A stretch of DNA of 64,000 nucleotides from an uncultured Selenomonas sp. (GCA_905372355.1 CAJPOT010000008.1:31195-95194), one strand, 5' to 3'; positions 51,095 through 61,024 are shown, numbered from the stretch's first letter. Notes: generated from the sequence alone by a model not told the origin. Translations and numbers: made by a program.

Positions 51095-51345
51095 GAGATC
51101 AGTCCTCCTAACTTACATTGGCAGCCACTTGGATCTACACGCCTTTCACAAAACGGATCACCGCGCAGTGAAACTCCCCCGAGCGCTTCGACGCACAGAG
51201 ACGCGGACGAAATGCAGACTGCTTTCTTGCTCTTCTTGCTTCATGATTTCATTGACGAAAAGCCGCCCCGTGCGCCCCACCTTTTCCACGAGGCAAGCGC
51301 CCAGGAGCGGCTTCCTTGCGGGCGCGCCGCTGGCGCACCCTTCTA

Positions 51346-52452
51346 TTAGACTACGGCATTCTTGCTGACGATCAGCGGGTAGTTTGGCGCCCCCTTGAGC
51401 CAGCGTCCCTTCGTGATCACGACGTTCTTGTCGCAGATCACATTTTCGACAAGCGCGTCATCCTCAAGGTCGCACTTCTCCATGATGATGGAATTCCGGA
51501 TCTTGACGCCCTCTCCCACCGTCACGCCGCGGAACAGGATGCTGTTCTCGACCTCACCGTAGACGACGCAGCCGTTGGCAACGAGCGAGTTCTGGACGTG
51601 CGCGGATTCTTTGTACTGCACGGGTACACCGTCCTTCGACTTCGTGAAGATGAAGCCGTTCTGCATAAAGAGCTCGTCCCAATTCGCAGGTTCGAGCGCC
51701 TCCATGTTTGCACGGTAGTACGAGGCGGTCGAGGCGACACACGCCGTATAGCCCTCGTGCATACAGCCGTACATCGTGTAGTGGTCAGCGCGGCGGATGA
51801 TGCCGTCGAGCACGAGATCCGTGCCGCCGTGCTCGTATGTCGAGCGCACCATGTCGACGAAGATGCGCTTCTCCATGAGCAGCGCTCCGTTCGACACCTT
51901 CGAGCCTTGATAGACGACGGGCTTCATGGCGATGTCCTCGATGAGGCCGTTCTCCGCCGTCTCGATGACGACACTTTCATCCGACACCTCTTCTTTGGCA
52001 ATGTTGTAGACCATTGTGATATCCGCATTCGTATTCTGATGGAAACGCAACACAGGCGCGAAATTCATATTGTAGATGTAGCTCGCGTTTGCGAGAAGCA
52101 CATACTTCTGTACGCTGTGCTCGACGAAGTCGATGTTCTGATAGAAGGTCTTGAGGTCGCCGGGACGCGTGTCCTTGTCGCCCTTTGCGGGCGGCAGATA
52201 GAACATACCCTCGTGACGCCTCGCGAGATCCCAGTCCTTGCCCGAGCGCAGGTGATCCATGACGGAACGAGACTGCTCAGGCAGCACGATGCCGACATGG
52301 CTGATACCGGAGTTGACCATGCTCGAAAGTGCGAAGTCAATGACGCGGTAGCGCCCTGCAAACGGCATGGAGCCGATGGGCCGTCTCTCGGTCAGCTCCT
52401 TGATGCGCCCGCTGTCTTCCTGCAGGTTGATGAGTCCCATGACCGTGTTCAC
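51346..52452 (-). CDS. glgD: GlgD subunit of ADP-glucose pyrophosphorylase
   Basis: A 368-residue GlgC paralogue. It retains the nucleotidyltransferase and left-handed beta-helix folds (NTVMGLINLQEDSGRIKELTERRPIG, and the hexapeptide repeats CVVYGEVENSILFRGVTVGEG) but lacks the glycine-rich [11 protein letters not shown] phosphate motif, so it is expected to be a regulatory, catalytically weak subunit that partners with GlgC. GTG start at 52452 with GGAG nine bases upstream. Directly downstream of glgC. Confidence 0.93.
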   Translation of the reverse strand: MNTVMGLINLQEDSGRIKELTERRPIGSMPFAGRYRVIDFALSSMVNSGISHVGIVLPEQSRSVMDHLRSGKDWDLARRHEGMFYLPPAKGDKDTRPGDLKTFYQNIDFVEHSVQKYVLLANASYIYNMNFAPVLRFHQNTNADITMVYNIAKEEVSDESVVIETAENGLIEDIAMKPVVYQGSKVSNGALLMEKRIFVDMVRSTYEHGGTDLVLDGIIRRADHYTMYGCMHEGYTACVASTASYYRANMEALEPANWDELFMQNGFIFTKSKDGVPVQYKESAHVQNSLVANGCVVYGEVENSILFRGVTVGEGVKIRNSIIMEKCDLEDDALVENVICDKNVVITKGRWLKGAPNYPLIVSKNAVV

Positions 52453-52492
52453 AATGCTTCACTCCGTTCCTCGAAATCTTGCTGCAAGTGTC

Positions 52493-53647
52493 TCAGCCCG
52501 CTTGCTTGCTTCCGGCCTCTGCTGTTATGACCTCATTCTCGGGAATGACGGCGATCGCGCCTTCCTCGCCCTCGACCTTAGCGCCGGCTGCAATCGTCGC
52601 CCCCTGTGCGAGGATTGCATGATCGACGACGGCACCGTCCTCGATCTTCGCGAACGGCATGATGACCGAATTCGTGACGCGTGCGCCCTTGCCGATGCGA
52701 ACGCCCTGGAAGATCACGGAGTTCTTCACCTCGCCGAAGACCATCGAGCCTTCGCTCACCATCGAGCGGCTCACATGCGCCTCGCGCCCAATGTAGTGCG
52801 GCGGCAGCGACGGATTGGACGAATAGATGCGCCAATTGCCGTCGAGGGCAAAGGGCGGCTCGTCCTGCAAAAGATCCATGTTCGCCTGCCACAAGCTCTC
52901 GATCGTGCCGACATCCTTCCAATAGCCGTCGAAGGCGTAGGTGAAGAGACGCGCTTTGTCGGCAAGCATCTTCGGGATGATGTTCTTGCCGAAGTCGTGG
53001 CTCGACATGGTGTCCTTCGCATCCTCTTCCAGGTACTGCTGCAGGAACTTGCGATTGAAGATGTAAATGCCCATCGAGGCGAGGTTCGACTTCGGTTCGG
53101 ACGGCTTCTCCTCAAACTCGATGATGCGCCCATCCTTGTCGGCGTTCATGATGCCGAAGCGAGGTGCCTCTTCCCACGGCACCTCGATGACGCCGATCGT
53201 CGCTTCCGCCTTGTGCCCCTTGTGCGCCTCAAGCATCCACGAGTAATCCATCGTGTAGATATGGTCGCCCGAAAGGATTAGCACATAGTCGGGATCGACG
53301 ATGTCGATGAAGTTGATGTTCTGATAGATGGCGTCCGCCGTTCCCTGATACCAGTCGGCGCCCTTCTCGCGCGCATAGGGCGGCAGAATGAAGACGCCGC
53401 CGTCCTTCTTGTCGAGATCCCACGCGCTTCCCGTGCCGAGATAGTTGTGAAGCTCCAGCGGACGGTACTGCGTGAGGACGCCGACCTTGTCGATGCCGGA
53501 ATTGGCGCAGTTGCTCAAGGGAAAATCAATGATGCGGTACTTGCCGCCAAACGGTACGGCGGGCTTTGCGATCTTCTTCGTCAAGGCGCCCAGGCGACTT
53601 CCCTGCCCACCCGCCAAGATCATGGCCAGATACTCTGTTTTTCTCAT
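52493..53647 (-). CDS. glgC: Glucose-1-phosphate adenylyltransferase GlgC
   Basis: A 384-residue enzyme making ADP-glucose, the committed step of glycogen synthesis. The triphosphate-binding signature is [20 protein letters not shown], followed by [10 protein letters not shown], and a C-terminal left-handed beta-helix. The ATG at 53647 has GAGGAGGGA upstream. It is the first gene of the operon, followed by glgD. Confidence 0.96.
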   Translation of the reverse strand: MRKTEYLAMILAGGQGSRLGALTKKIAKPAVPFGGKYRIIDFPLSNCANSGIDKVGVLTQYRPLELHNYLGTGSAWDLDKKDGGVFILPPYAREKGADWYQGTADAIYQNINFIDIVDPDYVLILSGDHIYTMDYSWMLEAHKGHKAEATIGVIEVPWEEAPRFGIMNADKDGRIIEFEEKPSEPKSNLASMGIYIFNRKFLQQYLEEDAKDTMSSHDFGKNIIPKMLADKARLFTYAFDGYWKDVGTIESLWQANMDLLQDEPPFALDGNWRIYSSNPSLPPHYIGREAHVSRSMVSEGSMVFGEVKNSVIFQGVRIGKGARVTNSVIMPFAKIEDGAVVDHAILAQGATIAAGAKVEGEEGAIAVIPENEVITAEAGSKQAG

Positions 53648-53865
53648 AAAAATCCCTCCTCGGGGCGCAACTTGCCGCGCCCATATTTCACCTTGCTAAC
53701 CATCGCACTTTTCCGCCCATGCGGAGGAAACGAATGTCTTGCTCTTTCGTATTTTCTTACGTTTTTATATCTATTCCACAAAACACGAAGATTTCCTGCT
53801 GTAATAGCCACGGAAAATGTTTTTTTCTCGTTTTTTCAAACGCTTGTCCACGGAACGCAGCACAT
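53648..53865. other. Upstream region of the glycogen operon
   Basis: The region is AT-rich relative to the genes, with T-tracts (53821-53836). A promoter for glgC is expected here on the minus strand; elements such as TATAAA near 53765 are present but no convincing -35 was found. Confidence 0.4.
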
Positions 53866-53889
53866 AAAAAGGGCGGCCGCACGCCGCCC
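53866..53889 (-). terminator. Intrinsic terminator after the 98-aa protein gene
   Basis: On the minus strand GGGCGGC-GTGCG-GCCGCCC (53871-53889) is followed by TTTTT (53866-53870). Confidence 0.8.
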
Positions 53890-53890
53890 G

Positions 53891-54187
53891 TCAAAGAAAA
53901 AGCATGGCGATCGCCCCGATGAAGAGCGCTATGCCGATGCCCCGCAAGAAGCCTGATGTCGCCTTGCCGAAACTCCCGAGGTACTTTTCCGCGAGCGGCT
54001 GCAAGAAGAAGAGCAGAATGGAGACCGCAGCGATGAGAAGCGGCACATCATGCGTGTAGAGTGAGTAGCCAAGTCCGAGGATGACGAGCGTGAGGTTGCG
54101 CTTCGTGTTTCGTCCGCGCGTCTTTTCCTGCGCCTTCACCTCTGGTGGCGGCTTCGGGATTCGCCGATAATGATACGATTCGCTCAT
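53891..54187 (-). CDS. Small membrane protein, 98 aa
   Basis: Not recognised. The N-terminal 30 residues are polar and basic (MSESYHYRRIPKPPPEVKAQ), followed by two or three hydrophobic segments (LTLVILGLGYSLY, PLLIAAVSILLFFL, GFLRGIGIALFIGAIAMLFL). A GAGGACG-type ribosome site precedes the ATG. It starts 9 bases after the amidase stop, suggesting an operon with the amidase gene. Confidence 0.75.
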   Translation of the reverse strand: MSESYHYRRIPKPPPEVKAQEKTRGRNTKRNLTLVILGLGYSLYTHDVPLLIAAVSILLFFLQPLAEKYLGSFGKATSGFLRGIGIALFIGAIAMLFL

Positions 54188-54196
54188 GTCGTCCTC

Positions 54197-54772
54197 CTAC
54201 AGGCGCGAAGCGCTCGCACAAAGCCCCGAGAGCTTCGCATAGAGGTTCTTGCCCGGGCAGAGCGTCGAGTTGAAATCACGATGACCAAAGACCGTACCCG
54301 CGCCGGGCTTTAGCTTGTAGCGATGCGAAAGTTCCGCGATGAGTCGCATGGCGGAATCAAGCTGCACGGTCGTCGGCTCCGCCTGCTCAAAATCGCCGAC
54401 AAGGTTGATGCCGATCGACGTCGCGTTGTGGTGCCAGCAATGCGCGCCAACGGCGTCGAGCGGACGCCCGCGCTCGATGATGCCGTTCTTGTGCACGACG
54501 AAGTGATAGCCGATGCCCGACCAACCGTTCTGCAGATGCCACTGGTGAATCGTCGCTGCCGACACCTCGCGATCCGTGTCGCCGATATGGTGCAGGATGA
54601 TGCTGTCCGTGAAGCTTCGCTTGTCGAGCTCCAAGAACGTCAGATTCGTCTCCACGACATGCACGCCGTTCGAGATGGCTGCCTTCGCCTCCTCGGGCAC
54701 GAGGAGACTCGGCGCGACATAGGCGCCTGCGGCAAGAAGGACGGCATTTTTGAGGAAATTTCTGCGATTCAT
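54197..54772 (-). CDS. N-acetylmuramoyl-L-alanine amidase / PGRP-type, Tat-exported
   Basis: A 191-residue protein. The N-terminus MNRRNFLKNAVLLAAGAYVAPSLL has a twin-arginine signal (NRRNFLK). The mature part is an amidase_2/PGRP domain: IILHHIGDTDREVSAATIH with a zinc ligand His, HNATSIGINLVGDFE, and the second ligand set GHRDFNSTLCPGKNLY (His and Cys). It would cut peptide stems from peptidoglycan outside the inner membrane. The start at 54772 is chosen so that the RR motif is close to the N-terminus; a GTG at 54805 with a different ribosome context is possible. Confidence 0.88.
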   Translation of the reverse strand: MNRRNFLKNAVLLAAGAYVAPSLLVPEEAKAAISNGVHVVETNLTFLELDKRSFTDSIILHHIGDTDREVSAATIHQWHLQNGWSGIGYHFVVHKNGIIERGRPLDAVGAHCWHHNATSIGINLVGDFEQAEPTTVQLDSAMRLIAELSHRYKLKPGAGTVFGHRDFNSTLCPGKNLYAKLSGLCASASRL

Positions 54773-54823
54773 ATAGGAGATACCCGCTTTCTGTTTCTGG
54801 TTCACTCTTGGTTCATTTTTCGT

Positions 54824-56539
54824 TCATGCTGATTCCGTGAGCACGCGCGTTGAAAAGCCGCCCGCCCCATCGAGATGAAGTTCCCTTTCGTGCTGCTCTC
54901 GAAGCGTCGAGCGATGCCCGACGCTCACGATGCCCATCTCGGGCAGCTCGTGCGCGAGCATTTCATACATTTCCTGCTCGCGCGCCTCGTCGAGCGCACT
55001 CGTCGCCTCGTCGAGGAACACCCACGCGGGGCGCACGAGCAGGATGCGTGCAAAGGCGATGCGCTGCTGCTCGCCAAGCGAAAGGATGTGGCTCCAATCG
55101 GCAGTCTCGTCGAGCCGCGGGAGAAAGGCTTCCATGCCGACGAGCCGCAGGGCACGCTCCATCTCCTCGCGCGGCCCTTGCGCCGTCAGAGGATAAGCAA
55201 CGGCGCGCGCCAGCGTGCCAAGCGGCAGATAAGGGCGCTGTGAAAGGAAGAGCCGCTTTTCATTCACTGGGAACGCCGCGCGGCCATGCGCGAACGGCCA
55301 AAGCCCCGCAAGGGCGCGAAGAAGCGTCGACTTGCCCGCACCCGACGCGCCCGTGACGAGAAGCGCTTCACCCGGTGCAAGCGAAAACGAGCAACCTTGC
55401 AAAAGCTCCGTGCCGTCGGGCAGAGAGACGCAAAGTCCTTCCACGTCGAGGCCGCCGGAAGACTTCGAAAGCGCGACGGCACTCTCCTTGGCATCGACCT
55501 CTTCCATGTGCGCCGTGAAGCCGCTCAGTCGACGCACGACGGCCGCATACTCGGCAATCGAGCCGTATGCCTCGACGAAGTAGGAAAGCGCGTCCTGCAC
55601 CTTACCAAAGGCCGAGATCGTCTGCATGAGTCCTCCCAGGGCCATCTCGCCGCCAAAGTAGCGTGGCGCCGCCATGACGAGAGGCACGATGATCGCGAGC
55701 TGCGCGTAGCCGTTGATGTAGAAGTTCAGGATCTTCGTCTGACGCATGAGTTCACGGAAGTTGCCGATGACACGCGCGAAGCGCTCGGAAAAGCCGCGCA
55801 CCTCCTGCGCCTCACCGCCGTAGAAGGCGACGCTCTCGCTGTTTTCGCGCACGCGCATCATGCTGAAGCGGAAGTCCGCTTCGAAGCGCTGCTTCTCGAA
55901 GTTCAGCCCAATGAGCTTCCTGCCGACGCGGTGCGCGCCGACCGTGCCCAAGACGGAGTAGATGAGCGAGAACCACAGCATGTAGCCGTAGATGTGAAAC
56001 TCCCAGCTGCCGACAGGAACGGTCAAAACGCCTGACAGATTCCACAAGACGACGGCAAACGCCGCGAGCGTCGTCAGCTGCTTCAAAAAGCCTACGGAGA
56101 GCGTGAGCGTCAGCTCGACGAACTGCCCGATGTCCTCCGATATTCGCTGGTCTGGATTGTCCGTGCCCTCGACGAGCGTTTCGAGCTTGTAATAGGCGCG
56201 GTTCTCCATCCAGCGTGCGAGGTAGCGATCCGTGAGCCATGTGCGCCATTTGATCTGCAGCATCTGCCGCAGATAGATGGCGTAGACGGCGACGGCGATA
56301 TGCACGAAGGCGAGAAACGCGAACTTGCCGACGAGCGGCCAGAAAAGCTCGTACTCGTAAGCCTGCAGGGCATTATAGAACTCGTTGTACCAATCGTTGA
56401 TCAGGACGAGCATGCCGACCGCAACGAAATTCAGCGCGATGACGACGGCGAGAAGCCCTCGCGCCTTCCACTTCTCCTCGGAAAACCAATAGCCGCGAAC
56501 GATCGCGCGGCATATACGCCAGACGCTCTTCTTCTCCAC
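54824..56539 (-). CDS. SbmA/YddA-like ABC transporter (fused permease-ATPase)
   Basis: A 571-residue protein. About six membrane segments in the N-terminal 330 residues (LLAVVIALNFVAVGMLVLINDWYNEFYNALQ is the characteristic first part) precede an ATPase domain: Walker A GASGAGKST, signature LSLGEQQRIAFARIL, Walker B WVFLDEATSALDE. This is the SbmA_BacA/ABCD-like family (YddA, VnoD), which may import cobalamin, peptide antibiotics or fatty acyl derivatives. The ATG at 56539 has GGGGAGAG upstream. No linked substrate gene. Confidence 0.9.
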   Translation of the reverse strand: MEKKSVWRICRAIVRGYWFSEEKWKARGLLAVVIALNFVAVGMLVLINDWYNEFYNALQAYEYELFWPLVGKFAFLAFVHIAVAVYAIYLRQMLQIKWRTWLTDRYLARWMENRAYYKLETLVEGTDNPDQRISEDIGQFVELTLTLSVGFLKQLTTLAAFAVVLWNLSGVLTVPVGSWEFHIYGYMLWFSLIYSVLGTVGAHRVGRKLIGLNFEKQRFEADFRFSMMRVRENSESVAFYGGEAQEVRGFSERFARVIGNFRELMRQTKILNFYINGYAQLAIIVPLVMAAPRYFGGEMALGGLMQTISAFGKVQDALSYFVEAYGSIAEYAAVVRRLSGFTAHMEEVDAKESAVALSKSSGGLDVEGLCVSLPDGTELLQGCSFSLAPGEALLVTGASGAGKSTLLRALAGLWPFAHGRAAFPVNEKRLFLSQRPYLPLGTLARAVAYPLTAQGPREEMERALRLVGMEAFLPRLDETADWSHILSLGEQQRIAFARILLVRPAWVFLDEATSALDEAREQEMYEMLAHELPEMGIVSVGHRSTLREQHERELHLDGAGGFSTRVLTESA

Positions 56540-56549
56540 AAACTCTCCC

Positions 56550-57893
56550 CTATCTCTTCTTCGCTACGACCTTCCATTGAAAAGCATGCAGCTCCTCCGG
56601 ATCGACGCCCGGTGCCAAAAGGGCGGCAAGCTGCGCGATAAATGCCTGATCGTGCTCCGTTTCCTCCCTTGACTCAAACACCACCTGCGGTTCCAAGCCT
56701 GCCGCCTCCAAAAGCGCAAGGAGATCCGCGCGTGTGAAAAAACGCAGGTGCGTGCGGTCAAGAATGCCCGCTTCCTCATACTTCCAGCGCCCCGCAAGCA
56801 TCATGCGGAACACGGAGAAATGCATGACGTTCGGCGTGCTGACGAGGACGCAGCCGCCCGGCTTCAGGAGAAGCGCGAGATTCTTCATCGCTCGCTGCGG
56901 CTCACGCAAATGCTCGATGACATCGCCCAAGATGATGTAATCGAACTTCTCATGCCACTCGGGCCGATCGAGCGTCTCCACATCAAGCGCCTCGACAACG
57001 GAGAAATGGCGAGCCATCTCCGCCGCTTTTTTATCGAATTCAATGCCATAGACTTCCGCCTTAGGATTCACATTGCGAATAGCAAGGAGCGTTGCCCCGC
57101 AGGCACAACCAACTTCAAGCACATTGAGTCCATTTTTTTGGAGGTCCATATGTTCCAAGAGTTCCGTGCGCGGTATGAAAGAGTACGGATAACTCAAGCC
57201 ATACTTTTGCGTAAATCTCGCATCATCTTGTGCATCATAGAACAACTCAAAAGGATTTTCATGGGCAAACGCCCCGCACGCTACAATGCAAGGCCGATCT
57301 GCCTGCCAAAAACGCAGGCAGATGTCAAGCATGAGGAACGGCGTCGTATGAAACTCCTCTGAAAAGCCGCCCATATCGAGCAACACCTGACGCTGCACGA
57401 GAAAGCAGAACTTCAAAACGGCCGAGACAAACGAAACGTCTGGATTCGCGGACAACTCTTCAGCAAAGAGCCCCATCCCCTCGGCATCTCGATAGGGGAG
57501 GCGCTCGTCTTTGAACAACTCCTGCGCCTTGTCCACACCCACGGGATCCTGCAACATCGGCACGACGAGCGAGACTCCGCCACTGCCGTCTGCAGCCCGT
57601 TTCATGGAGCGGAGCGCTGCCGGCACAAGGACATAGGGCGCTGCTGAAAACAAAATTTCCCGTCCGCTCGCATGACGAAGAGCCGCATTGCATGAAGCCG
57701 CTATACCTGCTCCCTTGCCGTCGAAGAGCACCGCAGAAGGGTCTTGATCCAAAAAAGTCACGGCCTCCGCATTCTCACCGCAATAGACAAGGATGCGCTC
57801 ATATTCCTCTCCCGGATAATTTTCCTGCAGGTACGCCCGCACCATGCGCGCTTCCTGCACATCCCCCGTCAAAAGCATAACGATCGTCAGCAT
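56550..57893 (-). CDS. GT2-like domain fused to SAM-dependent methyltransferase
   Basis: A 447-residue protein. The N-terminal 220 residues look like a glycosyltransferase-2 fold (TIVMLLTGDVQEARMV, ... LMLDICLRFWQADRPCIV). From about 245 a class I methyltransferase begins: NVLEVGCACGATLLAI (SAM motif I), YGIEFDKKAAEMA, FDYIILGDVIEHLREPQ, LLLKPGGCVLVSTPN. The GT half lacks an evident DxD motif, so its activity is uncertain. The ATG at 57893 follows AAAGGTGG; an upstream in-frame start at 57932 is less well placed. Possibly acts on surface glycans or flagellin glycosylation. Confidence 0.85.
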   Translation of the reverse strand: MLTIVMLLTGDVQEARMVRAYLQENYPGEEYERILVYCGENAEAVTFLDQDPSAVLFDGKGAGIAASCNAALRHASGREILFSAAPYVLVPAALRSMKRAADGSGGVSLVVPMLQDPVGVDKAQELFKDERLPYRDAEGMGLFAEELSANPDVSFVSAVLKFCFLVQRQVLLDMGGFSEEFHTTPFLMLDICLRFWQADRPCIVACGAFAHENPFELFYDAQDDARFTQKYGLSYPYSFIPRTELLEHMDLQKNGLNVLEVGCACGATLLAIRNVNPKAEVYGIEFDKKAAEMARHFSVVEALDVETLDRPEWHEKFDYIILGDVIEHLREPQRAMKNLALLLKPGGCVLVSTPNVMHFSVFRMMLAGRWKYEEAGILDRTHLRFFTRADLLALLEAAGLEPQVVFESREETEHDQAFIAQLAALLAPGVDPEELHAFQWKVVAKKR

Positions 57894-58038
57894 GCGCTTC
57901 CACCTTTCCGCGCGAATCTTTCTCACGTCCACACTGTTTCAGTATAACGGCTTTCATCGCTTCACGCAAGGACTTCCTTATGTTACAATGGAGGAAAGTT
58001 TTGTCTGCTGCTCCTCCCTCCGCGAAAGGAAGAAACCT

Positions 58039-58695
58039 ATGCCATCTTACAAATACATCCTGCTCGCTCTCATCTTCCTATCCCTCGTGCTGCTCTACCG
58101 CTGGCTTCCCAACCGAAAGATTTGGGCTCTCTTCTCCCTCACGCTCCTCTTAGCGGGAGCGGCGGCGTTCTGGAGCTTCCCGCCACCGCCCGCGCCCAAG
58201 ATGACGGAGGAGGAGCGCAGCGAGATTCATCAGCAGCAGGAAATCTTCACCGCCTGGTACGACGAGCACAAGAAGAACATCACGCAGCTCGACTACAACT
58301 GGCAGCAGTACCACAACATCCTCGAGAGCTTCAAGGAGGGCGCGATCGACATCCAGACGGCCTATGTGCGTCTCACGCAGCTCGCCGAGGATGCCAAACA
58401 CACGCGTGACGCCGTCGACGCACACATCCCGCCGCTCGCACTCAGCGGCATCAACTACGATCTCTGCGCCGCCGTGCGGCAGAAGACGCTCGCCTACGCC
58501 GAAGCGCAGCAACAGGCAATCAGCCGCACGAAGAACGCCGCAGACCCCGCGCAGCTCCTCACGCGCGATCCCGCCGAGCAGAGCCGTATCCTGGAGGACA
58601 CGATGATCCGCGAATCGCCGCCAGGCCTCTTTCTCGCCGAAGAAATCAGCGCACTGCGCGAAAATCTCACGATTCCGCCGGAAAAGGACGAATAA
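58039..58695 (+). CDS. Membrane-anchored hypothetical protein, 218 aa
   Basis: Not recognised. Two membrane segments at the N-terminus (YILLALIFLSLVLLYRWL and IWALFSLTLLLAGAAAFWSF) are followed by a helical, charged domain (EEERSEIHQQQEIFTAWYDEHKK), rich in Gln and Glu and possibly coiled. The ATG at 58039 follows AAAGGAAG. It ends before a strong bidirectional terminator. Confidence 0.8.
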   Translation: MPSYKYILLALIFLSLVLLYRWLPNRKIWALFSLTLLLAGAAAFWSFPPPPAPKMTEEERSEIHQQQEIFTAWYDEHKKNITQLDYNWQQYHNILESFKEGAIDIQTAYVRLTQLAEDAKHTRDAVDAHIPPLALSGINYDLCAAVRQKTLAYAEAQQQAISRTKNAADPAQLLTRDPAEQSRILEDTMIRESPPGLFLAEEISALRENLTIPPEKDE

Positions 58696-58742
58696 AATGG
58701 GGGCTTCGCATACGTCAAGGACGTATGCGAAGCCCCCATTTT
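58694..58742. terminator. Bidirectional terminator
   Basis: A 23-bp perfect inverted repeat (58694-58716 and 58720-58742), AAAATGGGGGCTTCGC on the left and its complement on the right, between convergent genes. Confidence 0.9.
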
Positions 58743-58749
58743 ATTTCAT

Positions 58750-60129
58750 TCAGCCATTTCTCGCCGCCGCGACGCGTGCGCGGTACAGACTGCGCAGCCT
58801 ATGCCAGAGCATCGGCACGACGAGCATCGGCACGCCCATGTAGAAGGCCTGCCGCAGGTCGGGCGTGAAAGCGAGCACGACGAGGCAGAAGACCTGCGCC
58901 CAGATGCCGAAGAGCGTTACATAAGGAAAGAACGGCGTCCTGTAGCGCAGGGTATGTTCCAATCCCTCGGCGATGAGGCGGCGGCGGAAGCGATACTGGC
59001 TCCAGCAGATCGAGATCCACGCGATCGCCCCCGTACAGCCCGATACAGCAAGAAGATACGTATAGATCGCCGAATCGGGATTGAACGTGTAGAGCAGGAT
59101 GACGAGCCAGCATGCCGAAACCGACATGAGAATGGAATTGCGCGGCACGCCTTTGCTGTTGATCTGGGCGAGAAAGGCCGGCGCCATGTCCATGCGTGCG
59201 AGCGAATAGAGCGCCCGCGCACTCGAATAGAGACCCGAGTTCGAGCAGGACACGGCGGCCGTCAGAACGACGAAGGCGAGCGCAGCCGCCAAGGAGTCAA
59301 GGCCGTGCGCGGCGAGTGCCGCTGCAAAGACGCTTTCGGAGATGCTCGCCTCTTCCCACGGCAGGATGGAGATCAACAGGGAGATCGGGACGATGTAGAG
59401 CGCGATGATGCGCCACGTCACGTTGCGCACGGCGATGGGGATGCTCTTTTCCGGCTCTTTGCACTCGCCCGCCGCGAGACCGATGATCTCCGTGCCTTGG
59501 AAATTCACGAGGATGATGACCATCGTCAGGACGATCGCCCACCAGCCGTTCGGCGTGAAGCCGCCGCTCGAAAGGAGGATGCGCGTGCCGATGAATCCCT
59601 CTCCACCGAAAAGCCCAAGACAGATGAGCGCCGCCACGACACTGAAAGCAACCAAGGCCAGGATCTTCACAAGGGACAGCCAGAACTCGCTCTCGCCGAA
59701 CTTGTCGACGCGAAAGAGGTTCAGCACAGTCACGACGAGGCCGAAGAACACGGCCCACCACAGCTGGCTGACTTCGGGCACAAAATTGTTCATGATGATG
59801 CCCGCGGCGATCATCTCAGACGGCACGTACGCCATCCAGTTGAGCCAGTACGCCCAGCCCACGCCGCACGCCCACGTCGAAGAGATGTTCTCGCGCGCAT
59901 AGGCGACAAAAGAACCCGAAACAGGCTTGGCAACCGCCAGCTCTGCCAAGGAGAGCATGACGCAGAGCACGATGACCCCACCCAAAAGATACGCCAGGAT
60001 CGCCGCCGGCCCTGCCTTTTCCAGCACATACCCCGTGCCGAGAAAATAGCCGCTGCCAATGACCCCGCCGAGCGAAATCATCTGCACATGCCTGTTCTTC
60101 AACCCTCTGTTCATCTGCGTCCCATTCAT
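58750..60129 (-). CDS. APC-family amino acid permease
   Basis: A 459-residue inner-membrane protein with about 12 hydrophobic segments. The N-terminus RGLKNRHVQMISLGGVIGSGYFLGTG is the hallmark of the AAT branch (proline, aromatic, GABA or alanine permeases). The loop AVAKPVSGSFVAYARENIS matches motif 2. Substrate specificity cannot be read. Starts at 60129 (ATG) or 60114 (ATG-AAC); the latter is closer to the family N-terminus but both are plausible. A divergent promoter region lies upstream. Confidence 0.92.
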   Translation of the reverse strand: MNGTQMNRGLKNRHVQMISLGGVIGSGYFLGTGYVLEKAGPAAILAYLLGGVIVLCVMLSLAELAVAKPVSGSFVAYARENISSTWACGVGWAYWLNWMAYVPSEMIAAGIIMNNFVPEVSQLWWAVFFGLVVTVLNLFRVDKFGESEFWLSLVKILALVAFSVVAALICLGLFGGEGFIGTRILLSSGGFTPNGWWAIVLTMVIILVNFQGTEIIGLAAGECKEPEKSIPIAVRNVTWRIIALYIVPISLLISILPWEEASISESVFAAALAAHGLDSLAAALAFVVLTAAVSCSNSGLYSSARALYSLARMDMAPAFLAQINSKGVPRNSILMSVSACWLVILLYTFNPDSAIYTYLLAVSGCTGAIAWISICWSQYRFRRRLIAEGLEHTLRYRTPFFPYVTLFGIWAQVFCLVVLAFTPDLRQAFYMGVPMLVVPMLWHRLRSLYRARVAAARNG

Positions 60130-60301
60130 GGCCTTGATAACACAACCTTCCGTACGATGAAGTTAAAACCCCCTAGAGAAACCCTCTGCACGAATACAGC
60201 TTAAGGACAATACTACACCAAACGCAGGGAAATGCCAAGCGAATATTTCTGAGAAATCGCAGGAATTTTGATCCCTCTCGTCTTTCACGGGGAGATGTGT
60301 T

Positions 60302-60313
60302 ACTATATATAGT
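60302..60313. promoter_or_regulatory. A/T palindrome between the permease and yigZ genes
   Basis: ACTATATATAGT is a perfect 12-bp palindrome, followed by TATATAGTA. It overlaps the likely promoter region and may bind a regulator (for example GntR/YtrA-like), but this is a guess. Confidence 0.35.
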
Positions 60314-60382
60314 ATATAGTAGACGCATAAGCATCCGCAAAGAACGTTGCGGAATTAAATCATAAGGAAGATCAGAACGCAC

Positions 60383-61024
60383 ATGGAAAATTTCACGACG
60401 ATCGAAACGGGCGGCACAACCGAATATGAGATTCAGCGATCGCGCTTCATCGCCGAAGCCTCTCACGCGGCAACGGAAGAAGAAGCGCGCACCTTCCTGC
60501 TTTCCTGCAAGAAGAAGTATTACGACGCACGCCACAATCCGAGCGCCTGGGTGCTCGGCGCGGGCGGCGAAAAGCAGAAGTCAAACGACGACGGTGAGCC
60601 GGGCGGCACCTCGGGCAATCCCATCTTAGAAGCGATCAAGAAGCGCGGCCTCGTCGATACCGTCGTCGTCGTCACGCGCTACTTCGGCGGCATCAAACTC
60701 GGCGCGGGCGGCCTCATCCGCGCCTACGGCCACGCCGCACACCTCGCGCTCGAAGCCTCTTCCCTCGTGCGCTGCCTGCAGCTTACGCGTCTCGCCGTGA
60801 CGGTCGACTACACGCTTCTCGCGCTCGTCGAAAACTTCGTGCGGCAGGAGAATCTTCGCACGGAGGACGCGATTTACGAGGAAAAGGTCACCTTGCTGCT
60901 GCTGTTGGAAGAGCGACAGCTCGCTCCCGTTCAGACGGCTCTGACAGACCTCACTGCGGGCAGAGCCATCTTTGAGGAACGCGGCACGGTCTGGGGCAGA
61001 GTGCCGCTTGGAAGCGAGAAATAG
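60383..61024 (+). CDS. YigZ/IMPACT family protein
   Basis: A 213-residue protein with the YigZ N-terminal domain (EYEIQRSRFIAEASHAATEEEARTFL), the family signature DGEPGGTSGNPILEAIKKRGLVDTVVVVTRYFGGIKLGAGGLIRAY, and a C-terminal ferredoxin-like domain (DYTLLALVENFVRQENLRT). Function is not established; eukaryotic IMPACT regulates GCN1, and YigZ-type proteins bind RNA or act in proline metabolism in some reports. Start at 60383 with AAGGAAG 12 bases upstream. The stop is inside the terminator stem. Confidence 0.93.
   Translation: MENFTTIETGGTTEYEIQRSRFIAEASHAATEEEARTFLLSCKKKYYDARHNPSAWVLGAGGEKQKSNDDGEPGGTSGNPILEAIKKRGLVDTVVVVTRYFGGIKLGAGGLIRAYGHAAHLALEASSLVRCLQLTRLAVTVDYTLLALVENFVRQENLRTEDAIYEEKVTLLLLLEERQLAPVQTALTDLTAGRAIFEERGTVWGRVPLGSEK

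Noticed and set aside
51095..51345. Gene in the glgP-glgD spacer
   Set aside because: Short open frames exist on the plus strand but lack ribosome sites and are not conserved in pattern; I treat it as a non-coding spacer.
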